Shown: positions 8,189-16,825 of the stretch, piece after piece
How positions within the stretch are numbered: position 1 is the first letter of the stretch
Layout of the letters: each line of letters begins with the position of its first letter
Source: Aliiroseovarius sp. S1123
Lineage (GTDB): Bacteria > Pseudomonadota > Alphaproteobacteria > Rhodobacterales > Rhodobacteraceae
DNA: 64,000 nucleotides
Reading direction: 5' to 3'
NCBI RefSeq assembly: GCF_023015885.1
Contig: NZ_JALKBE010000008.1
Location: forward strand, 81,683-145,682
The notes under the pieces: generated by a model
Databases searched by the model: none
Told to the model about the DNA's origin: nothing
Seen by the model: only the letters and a program-made list of their open reading frames with translations
Translations under genes and position numbers: made by a program

Positions 8189-9153
8189 GCGCTCCTCCGT
8201 CCAAAGGGGGCCAGCGGGTCCAGCTCCTCCATCGCGTTGATCACGCGCGACAGGCCCGCGCGCAAATCAAGGCTGGGCCGCCAGCCGATTAGATCATGCA
8301 CCCGGTCCGAGATCAGGCAAAGCTCGTGGCCCGCGTCTGGGTGATGCGAATGCAAGGTTACAAGGTCGCGCGGTGCGCCGGTCAGCGCCAGCACCAGTTC
8401 AGCCACCTCGCGCATGCTGGGTGCCGTTGCAGATCCCAAGTTCATCACGTCGGGAAGCGGGCCATCGACGCGGCCAAGGCCAATCAGGGCGGTGACGATG
8501 TCGGACACATGCACCAGATCGCGACGATCCTCGGGCCGTTTGACATCAAAAGGCTCGCCCGCCAGACAGGCTTCGATCAGGGAGGGGACGATGAAATCGC
8601 CAGCCTGATCCGGTCCATAGGTCAGCGCCAACCGCGCGGTCGTGGCTTGGAATGGAAGGTGTGGGCGCGCAGCATTCAGGTAATGGGTGCCCGACAACAT
8701 GGACGCCGCATAGGCGTTGGTTGGCAGTGTATGCGCGTTTTCATCTTGCGGCGCTGCGGCGCGACCGTACTCGGCGATGGTCCCTGCACGGATGAAGGCT
8801 TTGGGCGGGATCTGCAGTGCATCGGCAGCCCGGATCATGGTCAGAAGCGGCGCGACGTTTGCCTCGTGCGCAGTTTCCAGATCGCGCAGCGGGTCCGAGG
8901 ACAGGAAACGGGTTTGTGCACTGAGGTGATAGATCACATCGGGCGCAATCTGCGCCATCTGCCGTGTAACGCCGTCCAAATCCAGCGGATCAATCCAATA
9001 GATGCCGATGCGCGCGGCGATGTCCTGAAGGCGGGCGGTGGACGACCCCGGGCGGGACAGCACGGCAACTTCGTCTCCGGCTTCGACCAACGCGCGTGCA
9101 AGATGCGAGCCGATGAAGCCCGTACCACCGGATATCAGGATACGACGGCTCAT
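8185..9153 (-). CDS. NAD(P)-dependent epimerase/dehydratase-type SDR, possible CDP-dideoxyhexose C4 reductase
   Basis: Extended short-chain dehydrogenase acting on a nucleotide sugar. The N-terminus carries the nucleotide-binding GGTGFIGSHL motif, and DLVHVSDIV is the usual C-terminal-half signature. The catalytic YxxxK is altered: it reads Y148-A-A-S-M152, so the lysine is replaced by methionine; a threonine remains in AGTIAEYG. Position directly downstream of rfbF-rfbG-rfbH and an acyltransferase suggests the final C4 step of a CDP-3,6-dideoxyhexose, as RfbJ/RfbS do, but similarity to those was not testable. 322 residues, overlapping genes on both sides by 4 bases. Confidence 0.78.
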   Translation of the reverse strand: MSRRILISGGTGFIGSHLARALVEAGDEVAVLSRPGSSTARLQDIAARIGIYWIDPLDLDGVTRQMAQIAPDVIYHLSAQTRFLSSDPLRDLETAHEANVAPLLTMIRAADALQIPPKAFIRAGTIAEYGRAAAPQDENAHTLPTNAYAASMLSGTHYLNAARPHLPFQATTARLALTYGPDQAGDFIVPSLIEACLAGEPFDVKRPEDRRDLVHVSDIVTALIGLGRVDGPLPDVMNLGSATAPSMREVAELVLALTGAPRDLVTLHSHHPDAGHELCLISDRVHDLIGWRPSLDLRAGLSRVINAMEELDPLAPFGRRSA

Positions 9154-10253
9154 ACACTTAGATCCTTCTGAAGGGCCTTGTCGCGACTGCGTCGGTTGCG
9201 AAAAAGCGTGACGGGCAGCTTTTCAAACAGCAGATAGGACACATGCGAAGTGGCAATGGCGACGATGAAGGTGACCACGCCGAACAGCAGGACACTGGCC
9301 CAAACGTTGTCCGAGAACAGGCCGAGCTTGTGAAACACTAGCCGCATGGGCATGTAAATATAGGGGTGCACCAGATACAGGCTGTAGCTGATCGTGCCCA
9401 GATACTGCGCCCAGCGGGCGGACAGAAGCCGCGCGGTGACGCTGTCTTTTTCGACCGCGAAAAGAAAATAGAGGAAGGTCAGGGCCATGCAGATCAGGGT
9501 GATCGGTTCGCGCAATTCGCCTGCACGGAAATCGAAATGCGCGCGAGACGCGGCATAGCCCAGCGACAGGGCGGTGATGACCTCGAGCAGCGCACGCGCC
9601 GGAAGCTTCTCGACGACGCGTCGGCCGTGGAGCACGAAGACAAGGATGCCCGCGACGAAATAGATGGATTTCGGGAACAGCACCAAGAACGCGACCGAGG
9701 CCAGCGCCATGATCAACTGAAGTCCGCGGAGCCTTTGGGTGATCGCAAAGGCGCCCAGCCCGGCCAGAAAATAGAACATCATCTCGTAGGTCAGGCTCCA
9801 CGCGTTCGGGGTCAGCTGTTCTGTCCCGGCCAGCAGGTTGGTGAAACTCAGCGCATAAAGGATGGTTGGCAGATCATTCAGCTTGGGCTGCAGGTTCGTG
9901 ACCGCGTTGCCTGCGATGAAGATCAACGAGAAGACCAGAAACAGCGGATAGATCCGCAGCATACGGCGGGTCGCGAAATCGCGCGGTTCATAGCGGAAGG
10001 CGCTGGGCAGGATGACAAAGCCCGATATGGCGAAGAACAGGTAGACAAAGAAGGTGCCGAAGTTCCACAGCGGCTCGGACATGGCCAGATAGGCGGCGTT
10101 GTCCGCATAGACATGTTCCGCCGTGCCGCCGATGATATGGGCAAACAGCACCATTGCCGACGCCAGGCCCCTCAGCCCATGAATGCCGGTATTGTGGCCG
10201 CCCTCGTAGGGCAGCCAATCCGGCAACTTATGAGGGGCGCGCAGGTTGGTCAT
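9150..10253 (-). CDS. Acyltransferase family 3 (OafA/YrhL-like) membrane protein
   Basis: Integral membrane O-acyltransferase that usually acetylates sugars of surface polysaccharide using cytoplasmic acetyl-CoA. The N-terminal HGLRGLASAMVLFAHI matches the R-G-(x)-A...H motif of the family, and about ten hydrophobic segments run through the protein, with SYSLYLVHP near the end. 367 residues, normal for a version without the SGNH domain. 4-base overlaps with both neighbours place it in the dideoxyhexose operon, so the dideoxy sugar or its glycoside is a plausible target. Confidence 0.87.
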   Translation of the reverse strand: MTNLRAPHKLPDWLPYEGGHNTGIHGLRGLASAMVLFAHIIGGTAEHVYADNAAYLAMSEPLWNFGTFFVYLFFAISGFVILPSAFRYEPRDFATRRMLRIYPLFLVFSLIFIAGNAVTNLQPKLNDLPTILYALSFTNLLAGTEQLTPNAWSLTYEMMFYFLAGLGAFAITQRLRGLQLIMALASVAFLVLFPKSIYFVAGILVFVLHGRRVVEKLPARALLEVITALSLGYAASRAHFDFRAGELREPITLICMALTFLYFLFAVEKDSVTARLLSARWAQYLGTISYSLYLVHPYIYMPMRLVFHKLGLFSDNVWASVLLFGVVTFIVAIATSHVSYLLFEKLPVTLFRNRRSRDKALQKDLSV

Positions 10254-11455
10254 TGGGCGGCAATCCCCTGATGCTGACGCGCGAAACCGGTGAAGACCTC
10301 ATGCATATAGTCCATGTGGGCGGGTGTCAGGCCGTGGTGCAGGGCCAGCAGAACCCCGCCTTTCATTACCTCATCCGCCACCGGATAGCCCGCCGGGTCG
10401 GTCTTGCAGGTGACATTCTGCATGGCGGGCTGGCGCAGGATGTTGCCGGTAAAGACCGGGCGGGTTTGAATGTCGGCGGTTTCCAGATGGATTTGCAGAT
10501 CGCGCCGCGTGAAGGGCGCGCCCTCGCGCAGGGTCAGCGGGAAAGACAGCCAACCGGTGCGGCTGTTCGGCAGCTGCTCGGGCAAGATGAACCAGTCTTC
10601 ATAGGCTTTGAAAAAGGCCATATGGGCGTCGAAATTCTTTTCGCGTTCGCTGATGTTGTGGTCCAGCTTATCGAGTTGAACCAGACCAAAGGCTGCGCTG
10701 ACTTCCGAGGGTTCAAGGTTATAGCCCAGATCCTCGAACAGGAATTTGGCGTCATAGTCGATGCCGTCGACCTTCACGTTAAAGCGGTTCTCGATGGTCT
10801 CGGATTCGACAAATAGGGACGAGCTGCGCCCCCACGAGCGTAAAAGCAGCGCCCTGCGGCCCAGTTCTTCGTCATTCACGCACAGCATTCCGCCGTTGCC
10901 CGCGCCGTTGATGACGTGCGAGCCATAGAAGCTGGTGGTCGACACGTCCGAGAATTTGCCGGTGCTGTCCGATCCGATCGTGGCGCCCAGCGTGTCGGCG
11001 CTGTCTTCGATGACTTTCAGGCTGTGGGCGTCGGCGATCTCGCGAATGCGTTGCCAGTCGGGCAGATTGCCAATTAGGGACGGGATCATCACGGCCGAGG
11101 TGTTGGGTGTGATCATCCGCTCAATCGCGTCCACGTCGATGTTATAGGTGCCGGGGGCGACATCTACGAAAGCGGGGACCAGCCCTTGGCGCACCAAGGG
11201 CGCGACCGTCGTGGCAAAGGTCAGGGCCGGGGTGATCACCTCGCTGCCTTTCGGCAGGTCCAAGATCTCGACCGCCAGATAATTCGCCGAAGAGCCCGAA
11301 TTCACCATGATCCCGTGGGATTTGGCAAAAAGCGCGGCGACGCGCTCTTGCATCTTGCGGACGCGCGGCCCCATCTGAGTCGACGTTTTCAGTACTTCGA
11401 CGACAGCGTCGATTTCGTCCTGACCATGAACGGTTTGACCGTAATTTACGCGCAT
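10250..11455 (-). CDS. rfbH: RfbH/ColD-like PLP-dependent sugar 3-dehydrase (DegT family) lacking Fe-S cysteines
   Basis: By position it should convert CDP-4-keto-6-deoxyglucose to the 3,6-dideoxy intermediate. The DegT/AHBA fold is clear (NSGSSANYLAVE, EVITPALTFATTV). The PLP lysine is replaced by histidine, H180, in SFYGSHVING, the hallmark of 3-dehydrases as opposed to aminotransferases. As recalled, classical RfbH/E1 proteins carry four [2Fe-2S] cysteines, in EDCCDALG and WGRDCYCAPGCDNTC. Here these read EDSADTLG and WGRSSSLFVESETIE, so all are gone. The gene for an RfbI/AscD-type reductase is also absent nearby. This fits a ColD-like mechanism using PMP without an iron-sulfur cluster. 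The start at 11455 has GGAGA upstream; an in-frame extension to 11902 lies over the rfbG gene and is rejected. 401 residues. Confidence 0.85.
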   Translation of the reverse strand: MRVNYGQTVHGQDEIDAVVEVLKTSTQMGPRVRKMQERVAALFAKSHGIMVNSGSSANYLAVEILDLPKGSEVITPALTFATTVAPLVRQGLVPAFVDVAPGTYNIDVDAIERMITPNTSAVMIPSLIGNLPDWQRIREIADAHSLKVIEDSADTLGATIGSDSTGKFSDVSTTSFYGSHVINGAGNGGMLCVNDEELGRRALLLRSWGRSSSLFVESETIENRFNVKVDGIDYDAKFLFEDLGYNLEPSEVSAAFGLVQLDKLDHNISEREKNFDAHMAFFKAYEDWFILPEQLPNSRTGWLSFPLTLREGAPFTRRDLQIHLETADIQTRPVFTGNILRQPAMQNVTCKTDPAGYPVADEVMKGGVLLALHHGLTPAHMDYMHEVFTGFARQHQGIAAQ

Positions 11456-11475
11456 AGTGGTCTCCTTCCCGGTCG

Positions 11476-12600
11476 CTATTGGGCGGCCAGTGATGTTGAA
11501 TTCTGTGGTGCCCCCGACATCAGCGCGCCGTATTGCGCGATCTGCGTCAGGGTGAAATCTTTCATGTTTTCTTGGGCGTGATGGGCGCGATGCCAGTCGA
11601 CGGTCATCCGAACGGCTGCGGGCAGATCCAGCTGCGGGCGCCAGCCCAATTGCGTTTGTGCCTTGGTGCTGTCCAGCCGCAGGACCCCGGCTTCGTGCAT
11701 GTTCGGGTCGGCCTGACCGAATTCGAACCGCGGCCCGTCGCGGCCCCAGCTGTCTTGCATCAAGCCTGCTAGGTCGCGGACATTGACGGTGCCCGAGACG
11801 TCGGGGCCGAAGTTCCAAGGCCCCGCGAAGGGCGCGCCATCGGACAAGAGCCGCGCGGCCAAAGCCAGATAGCCAGACAGAGGTTCCAGCACGTGCTGCC
11901 ACGGACGGATGCTGGAGGGGTTGCGGATCTGCACGGGCTCCCCTGCCACCGTGGCCCGCACGATGTCGGGGATCAGGCGATCCTCGCCCCAGTCGCCGCC
12001 GCCAAACACATTGCCCGCCCGCACCGTCGCCAATTGCGGTCCATCTGGCGCGTTGAAAAACGAACGCCCATAGGCTTGCGCGATCAGTTCTGTCGCCCCT
12101 TTCGAGGCGCTATAAGGATCCGAGCCGCCCATCGGGTCATTCTCGCGATAGCCCCAGCCCCACTCGTTGTTCTCGTAACACTTGTCGCTAGTTACGACGA
12201 TTGCAGCTTTCAGCGACGGCATCGCGCGGGCCAGATCCAAGACATGTGCGGTGCCCGAGACGTTGGTCGCGATGGTTGCCGCCGGTTCCACATAGGACCG
12301 CCGCACAAAGGGTTGCGCGGCCATGTGGATCACCAGATCGGCGTCAATGTCGCGTGCTTGTGCCAGCAGGGCGTCACGATCGCGAATGTCGATCAAACGG
12401 CTGTCCATGTCTGCTGTCAGCCCGGTCGCATCGCACAGGTTCGGCCCGGGCTCGGGCGCAAGCGCAATGCCGGACACACGGGCGCCAAGCTGCATCAGCC
12501 AATGGCTGATCCAACCGCCCTTGAACCCGGTGTGACCGGTGACAAGAACGTGGCGACCTTTGAATGCGCCGCCAAAATCAGAGGAAACAGCGCCGGACAT
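11476..12600 (-). CDS. rfbG: CDP-glucose 4,6-dehydratase
   Basis: Converts CDP-glucose to CDP-4-keto-6-deoxyglucose with bound NAD. The N-terminus has HVLVTGHTGFKGGW, the typical RfbG version of the Rossmann glycine motif (TGHTGFKG). VTSDKCYEN and the downstream YSASKGATE active-site YxxxK are intact, and RAGNVFGGGDW is a strong RfbG signature. About 374 residues, normal length. The ATG at 12600 is preferred because GAGG lies just before it within the end of rfbF; a TTG at 12612 is the alternative. It lies directly between rfbF and rfbH, so the order is that of a CDP-dideoxyhexose pathway. Confidence 0.93.
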   Translation of the reverse strand: MSGAVSSDFGGAFKGRHVLVTGHTGFKGGWISHWLMQLGARVSGIALAPEPGPNLCDATGLTADMDSRLIDIRDRDALLAQARDIDADLVIHMAAQPFVRRSYVEPAATIATNVSGTAHVLDLARAMPSLKAAIVVTSDKCYENNEWGWGYRENDPMGGSDPYSASKGATELIAQAYGRSFFNAPDGPQLATVRAGNVFGGGDWGEDRLIPDIVRATVAGEPVQIRNPSSIRPWQHVLEPLSGYLALAARLLSDGAPFAGPWNFGPDVSGTVNVRDLAGLMQDSWGRDGPRFEFGQADPNMHEAGVLRLDSTKAQTQLGWRPQLDLPAAVRMTVDWHRAHHAQENMKDFTLTQIAQYGALMSGAPQNSTSLAAQ

Positions 12601-12608
12601 CTTGGCCC

Positions 12609-13415
12609 TCAAATCGCAAGGGCTGTGATGTCTGACGGCAGTTCTTCATGGAACCGCAGCCAGGGCGGAGTTTCTTCTTCGCACAGGTCGTTCAGCGTGT
12701 TGCGATCCCGGATCGTGTCCATCGGGTGCCAGAAGCCGTCATGTTTGTACGCCATCAGCTCGCAATCCTGCGCCATCTGGGTCAGGGGCGATTGTTCAAG
12801 CGGTTCCATGTCATCGACGAAATAATCCATGACCTCAGGCTCGAACACGAAGAAGCCCCCATTGATCCAGGTATCGCGACGGCGGACCTTTTCGGTGAAG
12901 GCTTCCACCCGGTCACCAGCCAGTTCGATATTGCCGAACCGGGCCGGAGGCTGCACCGCGGTGACAGTCGCCAGTTTGCCGTGGGACTTATGGAACTCGA
13001 TCAGTGCGTTGATGTCGATGTTTCCCAACCCGTCCGAGTAGGTGACCATGAAGGGGCCGGGCCTCAGCCATTCTTTCAAGCGGCGAATGCGGCCACTGGT
13101 CATGGTCTTCGGGCCGGTGTCCACGACGGACACGTTCCACCCACCGGGAGAGGCAGGCACAAGGTCCATCTTGCCGCTGTCCAAAGACACGGTGATGTTG
13201 TTGGCGATCAGGTGATAGTTCGCAAAATACTGTTTCAGCGACAGAGATTTATACCCCGCTGCGACAATGAAGTCATTATGCCCAAATTGGCTGTAGATAT
13301 CCATGACGCGGGTGATAATTGGACGGCCACCGACCTCGACCATAGGTTTTGGGATGGTGACGGTTTCCTCGGCCAGACGCGAGCCCAAGCCACCGGCTAG
13401 CAAGATTGTCTGCAT
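12609..13415 (-). CDS. rfbF: Glucose-1-phosphate cytidylyltransferase
   Basis: Makes CDP-glucose from glucose 1-phosphate and CTP, the entry step for CDP-linked deoxysugars. The nucleotidyltransferase start LLAGGLGSRLAEET followed by IPKPMVEVGGRPI is textbook RfbF, as are MVTYSDGLGNID and NGGFFVFEPEV. 268 residues against about 257 for the usual enzyme. A GGGGGG run precedes the ATG. It is separated from the upstream membrane-protein gene by 115 bases, unlike the tight overlaps elsewhere, so an internal promoter is possible here. Confidence 0.94.
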   Translation of the reverse strand: MQTILLAGGLGSRLAEETVTIPKPMVEVGGRPIITRVMDIYSQFGHNDFIVAAGYKSLSLKQYFANYHLIANNITVSLDSGKMDLVPASPGGWNVSVVDTGPKTMTSGRIRRLKEWLRPGPFMVTYSDGLGNIDINALIEFHKSHGKLATVTAVQPPARFGNIELAGDRVEAFTEKVRRRDTWINGGFFVFEPEVMDYFVDDMEPLEQSPLTQMAQDCELMAYKHDGFWHPMDTIRDRNTLNDLCEEETPPWLRFHEELPSDITALAI

Positions 13416-13530
13416 AGTTCGTTCCCCCCTTTGAAAGTTGTTTGAACGAGAGTGAAAGGCGTTCCGATAAGTGCCACCCTAGGAACGCAGTTTAGAAAAT
13501 TGATTGGTTGAAAAGGTTGATGGATGGGGA
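13416..13530. other. Spacer before rfbF with an inverted repeat
   Basis: A 115-base gap breaks the otherwise overlapping reverse operon. It holds a 7-bp inverted repeat, GCGTTCC at 13459-13465 and GGAACGC at 13482-13488, with a 16-base spacer. No T-run follows on the minus strand, so an operator or promoter-linked site seems likelier than a terminator. No promoter boxes were identified with confidence. Confidence 0.35.
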
Positions 13531-15177
13531 TCATTCAGAAATCTCCCCGGGTTGAAGAAAAACGCGGCCCTCGCCATAGCGATTGTTCAGGCCGTTTACG
13601 GAAACTTCGCGATAGCCATGCGCCTTTGCGTAATTCAAAAGCGGTGCTTCCAGTGCGGTCTCATAACCCAGCAGGAAGGCGGCCGGTGGTTCCCGGTCGA
13701 AGACGGATGTGATCTGGTCTGCCCCGGCCATCACGTAATGTTTGGCCAAATCAGGGTCGGTATGTTCTGCGATGCGATAGGCAAATTGCCCCGTGGCCAG
13801 TTCCGGATAGACATCCAGCCCGGCCTCAAGCGGATAGATCGGCAGGAAGGTGGCCACTTTGCCGTTGACGATGCCTTGATCTGCCATTGCGGTGGCCAAG
13901 GCCCGCCCACCTGCATTCATACGCTGCGGCGTCGATGTGCTGGCACCCAGAGTGGTGCGCAGTTCCGGGGCCAGCCACGGCAGGGCGGTCAGCACACACA
14001 GAAGCGACGCTGCGGCAAGAACCGGACGCGTGTAGTCATGTTTTGTCCACGGCACGCGGGCAAACATCAGGGCGGCCAAAATGGGCAGTACGACAAGTGG
14101 TGCAATGTAGTATTGCGAGAAACCGGGCGTGGGTAGGAAGCTCATCGCTGCGGTGGTCAGAAGGGTTCCGAGGGTCACCAGAACCGGACCCAGCGCATGC
14201 TGGTCTGCGCCGTGCTGCGCTTCCGATCCCGTGAAGGCCATCCAGCCAAAGCACAGAATGACGAAGCCGATAATCAGCGGCACGCCTTCCAGCCAGATCC
14301 CATAGGCAAGCTGCGCTTTCGCCCCCAGTCCCAGCGCAAGGCCGGGTTCGGTCAGGCGGTTGACCTCCCAATAGGCGACGTGGGGGCCGGTGTGGAACTT
14401 GACGATATGCGCCAGGAAAAGCTGCGGATCAGACAAGAGTTGGATGAAGAGCGGCAGGGCGCCCACCAGCCCACCGATCAGGATCGGCAGAGCCACGCGG
14501 CGCACACGAAGCTTGAAGGGCAGGGCTGCGGGCAGCAAGAATGCAGCAATCGCGACAGGCGGAATGAACGCAACGGCGCTGACCTTCATGCCCGCCGCGA
14601 TGGACAGGCACAGGCCCGAGGCGAACAGGCGCGTGGTCCGCAGGCGCCGCTCGTTCAGCTCGATCAGGAAGAGTCCAAGCCCGGCAAGGGCAAAGGGCAG
14701 CTGCAACAGGTTGTTTGAGGCCGCCATGCCGGGTTCGTTCATCAAGGGATGACAGGTCAGGACAGCAACGGCAGAAAACAGCGACAGGCGCGTTGATCCG
14801 GACAGGCGCAGGGTCAGCCAGCTGGTCACACCCGCCAACATCAGCCACGCGGCAAAGATGCCCATCCGAGCCGAGAACAGAAGCCCTCCGGCCCCGAAGA
14901 TCAGGTCGAACCCGCGGAAATACCATGCGGAATAGGGGACGTGGTTATAGAAGATGTCCTGATAGAGCTCTAGCTCGCCCATCAGGCGGGCGGGGGGGAC
15001 GAACATCATCTCGTCCCGGCGTAATCCATAGCCCATGAGGCGGCCATAGACGGCGGCCAGAAGCACGGCAAACCCGATGACTAGGGCGATCTGGCCCATG
15101 CGGCGGGCGATGGGATCGTCTAGCGTCTTCGCGGTCGAAGCTGACGGGTCGGATTTGAACATCTCGGTCACACTCAT
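13531..15177 (-). CDS. Multi-spanning membrane protein, probable GT-C glycosyltransferase (family 39-like)
   Basis: 548 residues with about ten or eleven hydrophobic segments and a soluble C-terminal part, the layout of GT-C enzymes that use polyprenyl-phosphate sugars on the periplasmic side. The first external loop after the first helix contains GLRRDEMMFVPPARLMGELELYQD, cited here only by its acidic pair (R-D-E), the place where GT-C enzymes carry their catalytic acidic residue; HVPYSAWYF follows. No strong family-specific motif was recognised, so the function is inferred from topology and from the 4-base overlap with gtrA. It could also be a general PMT-like protein without known substrate. 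Confidence 0.62.
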   Translation of the reverse strand: MSVTEMFKSDPSASTAKTLDDPIARRMGQIALVIGFAVLLAAVYGRLMGYGLRRDEMMFVPPARLMGELELYQDIFYNHVPYSAWYFRGFDLIFGAGGLLFSARMGIFAAWLMLAGVTSWLTLRLSGSTRLSLFSAVAVLTCHPLMNEPGMAASNNLLQLPFALAGLGLFLIELNERRLRTTRLFASGLCLSIAAGMKVSAVAFIPPVAIAAFLLPAALPFKLRVRRVALPILIGGLVGALPLFIQLLSDPQLFLAHIVKFHTGPHVAYWEVNRLTEPGLALGLGAKAQLAYGIWLEGVPLIIGFVILCFGWMAFTGSEAQHGADQHALGPVLVTLGTLLTTAAMSFLPTPGFSQYYIAPLVVLPILAALMFARVPWTKHDYTRPVLAAASLLCVLTALPWLAPELRTTLGASTSTPQRMNAGGRALATAMADQGIVNGKVATFLPIYPLEAGLDVYPELATGQFAYRIAEHTDPDLAKHYVMAGADQITSVFDREPPAAFLLGYETALEAPLLNYAKAHGYREVSVNGLNNRYGEGRVFLQPGEISE

Positions 15178-15590
15178 GACGCATCCTTTCCGCCGCGCAG
15201 GGCTACTGAGACCAGTTTGAAGGACAAAAGCACGGTTGGGGCCAAGGCGATGGCCTGCGCCAGATAGGCACCGGCCCCGAAACTCATCAACAGTTTCAGC
15301 AGAACCGCGTTAAACAGATAGACGGCCACATAGGCCGCGACGTAGTGCGGGAAACGGCCATAGCCTCGCGTGCCGAAGACGAAACGCCCGTGGGTCATGT
15401 GATTGAACACCACGCCGATGGCGAATTGCAGCGCCAGCGCGATCTGCGGGTGGGCACCCGAAAAGACGAACGCGGCGTAGACCGAATAGCCAAACGCGGT
15501 GTTCACCACGCCCGCCACAAGGAACCGCAGGAAGCGGTTGTCGGGCGGCGAGGTTTCGCCCGAAGGGGAGGTCGCGACCGCCCGGATCAT
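15174..15590 (-). CDS. GtrA family membrane protein
   Basis: Small four-helix membrane protein proposed to flip undecaprenyl-phosphate-linked sugar, for later addition to polysaccharide. After a short polar N-terminus, FLRFLVAGVVNTAFGYSVYAAFVF and the FNHMTHGRFVF loop match the family pattern (RFxxVGxxxTxxxxxxxxxL, then N-x-x-W/H-x-F-x-x-R-x-x-V-F). 138 residues, usual size. It overlaps both neighbours by 4 bases and is translationally coupled to the GT-C-like gene downstream. Confidence 0.88.
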   Translation of the reverse strand: MIRAVATSPSGETSPPDNRFLRFLVAGVVNTAFGYSVYAAFVFSGAHPQIALALQFAIGVVFNHMTHGRFVFGTRGYGRFPHYVAAYVAVYLFNAVLLKLLMSFGAGAYLAQAIALAPTVLLSFKLVSVALRGGKDAS

Positions 15591-16825
15591 GACGCAAGCT
15601 CGGCATAGGCGAGACCCTTGGGAAGTCTCGCGTCACGGTCAAGAGGCTCAACGCCCATGTGTTGCATCAGGATGGAGTTCACAAGATGCACATCATAGGT
15701 CCGGCAGGCATGTTCGCGTGCGGCGTGACCCATGGCGGTCGCAAGGGAGGGATCGTCGATGAAGCGTTTCATCGTCTGCGCAAGGGCGCTCGCGTCCCCT
15801 TGAGGAAAGACCATACCAGACACGCCGTCTTGGGTGGCTTCGCCACAACCGGGGGCGTCTGTGGTGATCACAGCGCGTCCACAGGACATGGCCTCAAGGA
15901 TCGACCGCGGAACGCCCTCACGCAGCTCGGTCGGCAAGACAAACACGCTGCACTTGGCCAGATACGGACGTACGTCACGTGTCTCGCCCAACCAGTTGAC
16001 CAGCCCGCGTTTCTGCCAATCGGCAAAAAGGTCTGGGTCAATGGCGTCAGGATTGCTGTCTGCCGGTCCCAAAATGTCGATGTCACATTCATGCCCTTGG
16101 GCACGAAGAATTTCAGCGGCCTTGCCAAGGGTCAAAAGCCCCTTGCTGCGCAAAAGCCGCCCGATGAACAGAAATTTCACACGCCCTTGAGGGACAGGAG
16201 TTTCAGTAAAACGCCGCGTATCCACGCCGGATCCGGGCACGTCATGCAGCGGCACGCGGTCCGGGATCAGGTGAAAGCGGCGAATGTCGCGCCGGTCGGC
16301 CGAGTTGTAGCAAAACGCGCCATGAATGCGGCGCAGTGCCACTCGGTGCAATAGGATCGACAAGTCACGAACGCGCTTGCGCCGACCCGTCGGGTTCTCT
16401 TCCATGAAGCTATAGCCCAGCCCCGTGAACAGCGCATAGCGATGCGGGACGCCCGCGATTTGCGCGGCGAGGCTGCCGTAGATGTTGGGCTTCATGGTGT
16501 ACGAGATCACCAGCTCGGGCTTTTCTTTCTGAAAGAAGCGGACCAGCGCCCAAAGTGTCCCCAGATCGCGTAGCGGGTTGGTCCCCGTGCGGTCCATCGA
16601 AATAGGGCAGGGACGTACGCCATTGTCGCGCAGGGTCTGGGCGGTCTCGTCATCGATGTCAGCGGCGGCGGCCAAAACCTCGTAGCCGTTCGCGGCCAAC
16701 CTGCGGATCAGGTCGAGGCGGAAATTTACCAACGACCAGCCAAGGCTTCCCAGAACCACGGCCTTCTTCGGCGCGTCATTCGCGGCCGAGATATGTGTTC
16801 GAGGCGCCCCCAGCATTATCGTCAC
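15587..16825 (-). CDS. Glycosyltransferase family 4 protein (PglA/WbpX-like)
   Basis: GT-B glycosyltransferase adding a sugar to the lipid carrier on the cytoplasmic face. The N-terminal domain has SLGWSLVNFRLDLIRRL and YTMKPNIYGSL, features of the group that works on PglC-type lipid-linked sugars. The C-terminal domain has FLFIGRLLRSKG and PTELREGVPRSILEAMSCG (E-x7-E). 412 residues including an N-terminal extension. It directly follows the PglF-like dehydratase gene with a 4-base overlap, supporting a role in extending a bacillosamine-type lipid intermediate. Confidence 0.86.
   Translation of the reverse strand: MTIMLGAPRTHISAANDAPKKAVVLGSLGWSLVNFRLDLIRRLAANGYEVLAAAADIDDETAQTLRDNGVRPCPISMDRTGTNPLRDLGTLWALVRFFQKEKPELVISYTMKPNIYGSLAAQIAGVPHRYALFTGLGYSFMEENPTGRRKRVRDLSILLHRVALRRIHGAFCYNSADRRDIRRFHLIPDRVPLHDVPGSGVDTRRFTETPVPQGRVKFLFIGRLLRSKGLLTLGKAAEILRAQGHECDIDILGPADSNPDAIDPDLFADWQKRGLVNWLGETRDVRPYLAKCSVFVLPTELREGVPRSILEAMSCGRAVITTDAPGCGEATQDGVSGMVFPQGDASALAQTMKRFIDDPSLATAMGHAAREHACRTYDVHLVNSILMQHMGVEPLDRDARLPKGLAYAELAS

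Noticed and set aside
11456..11902. N-terminal extension of the RfbH-like frame
   Set aside because: It overlaps rfbG, has no family resemblance, and a good ribosome site lies before the ATG at 11455.
13504..15038. Long frames on the plus strand opposite the GT-C-like and GtrA genes
   Set aside because: Translations lack motifs and mirror the codon bias of the minus-strand genes, which have clear membrane helices.
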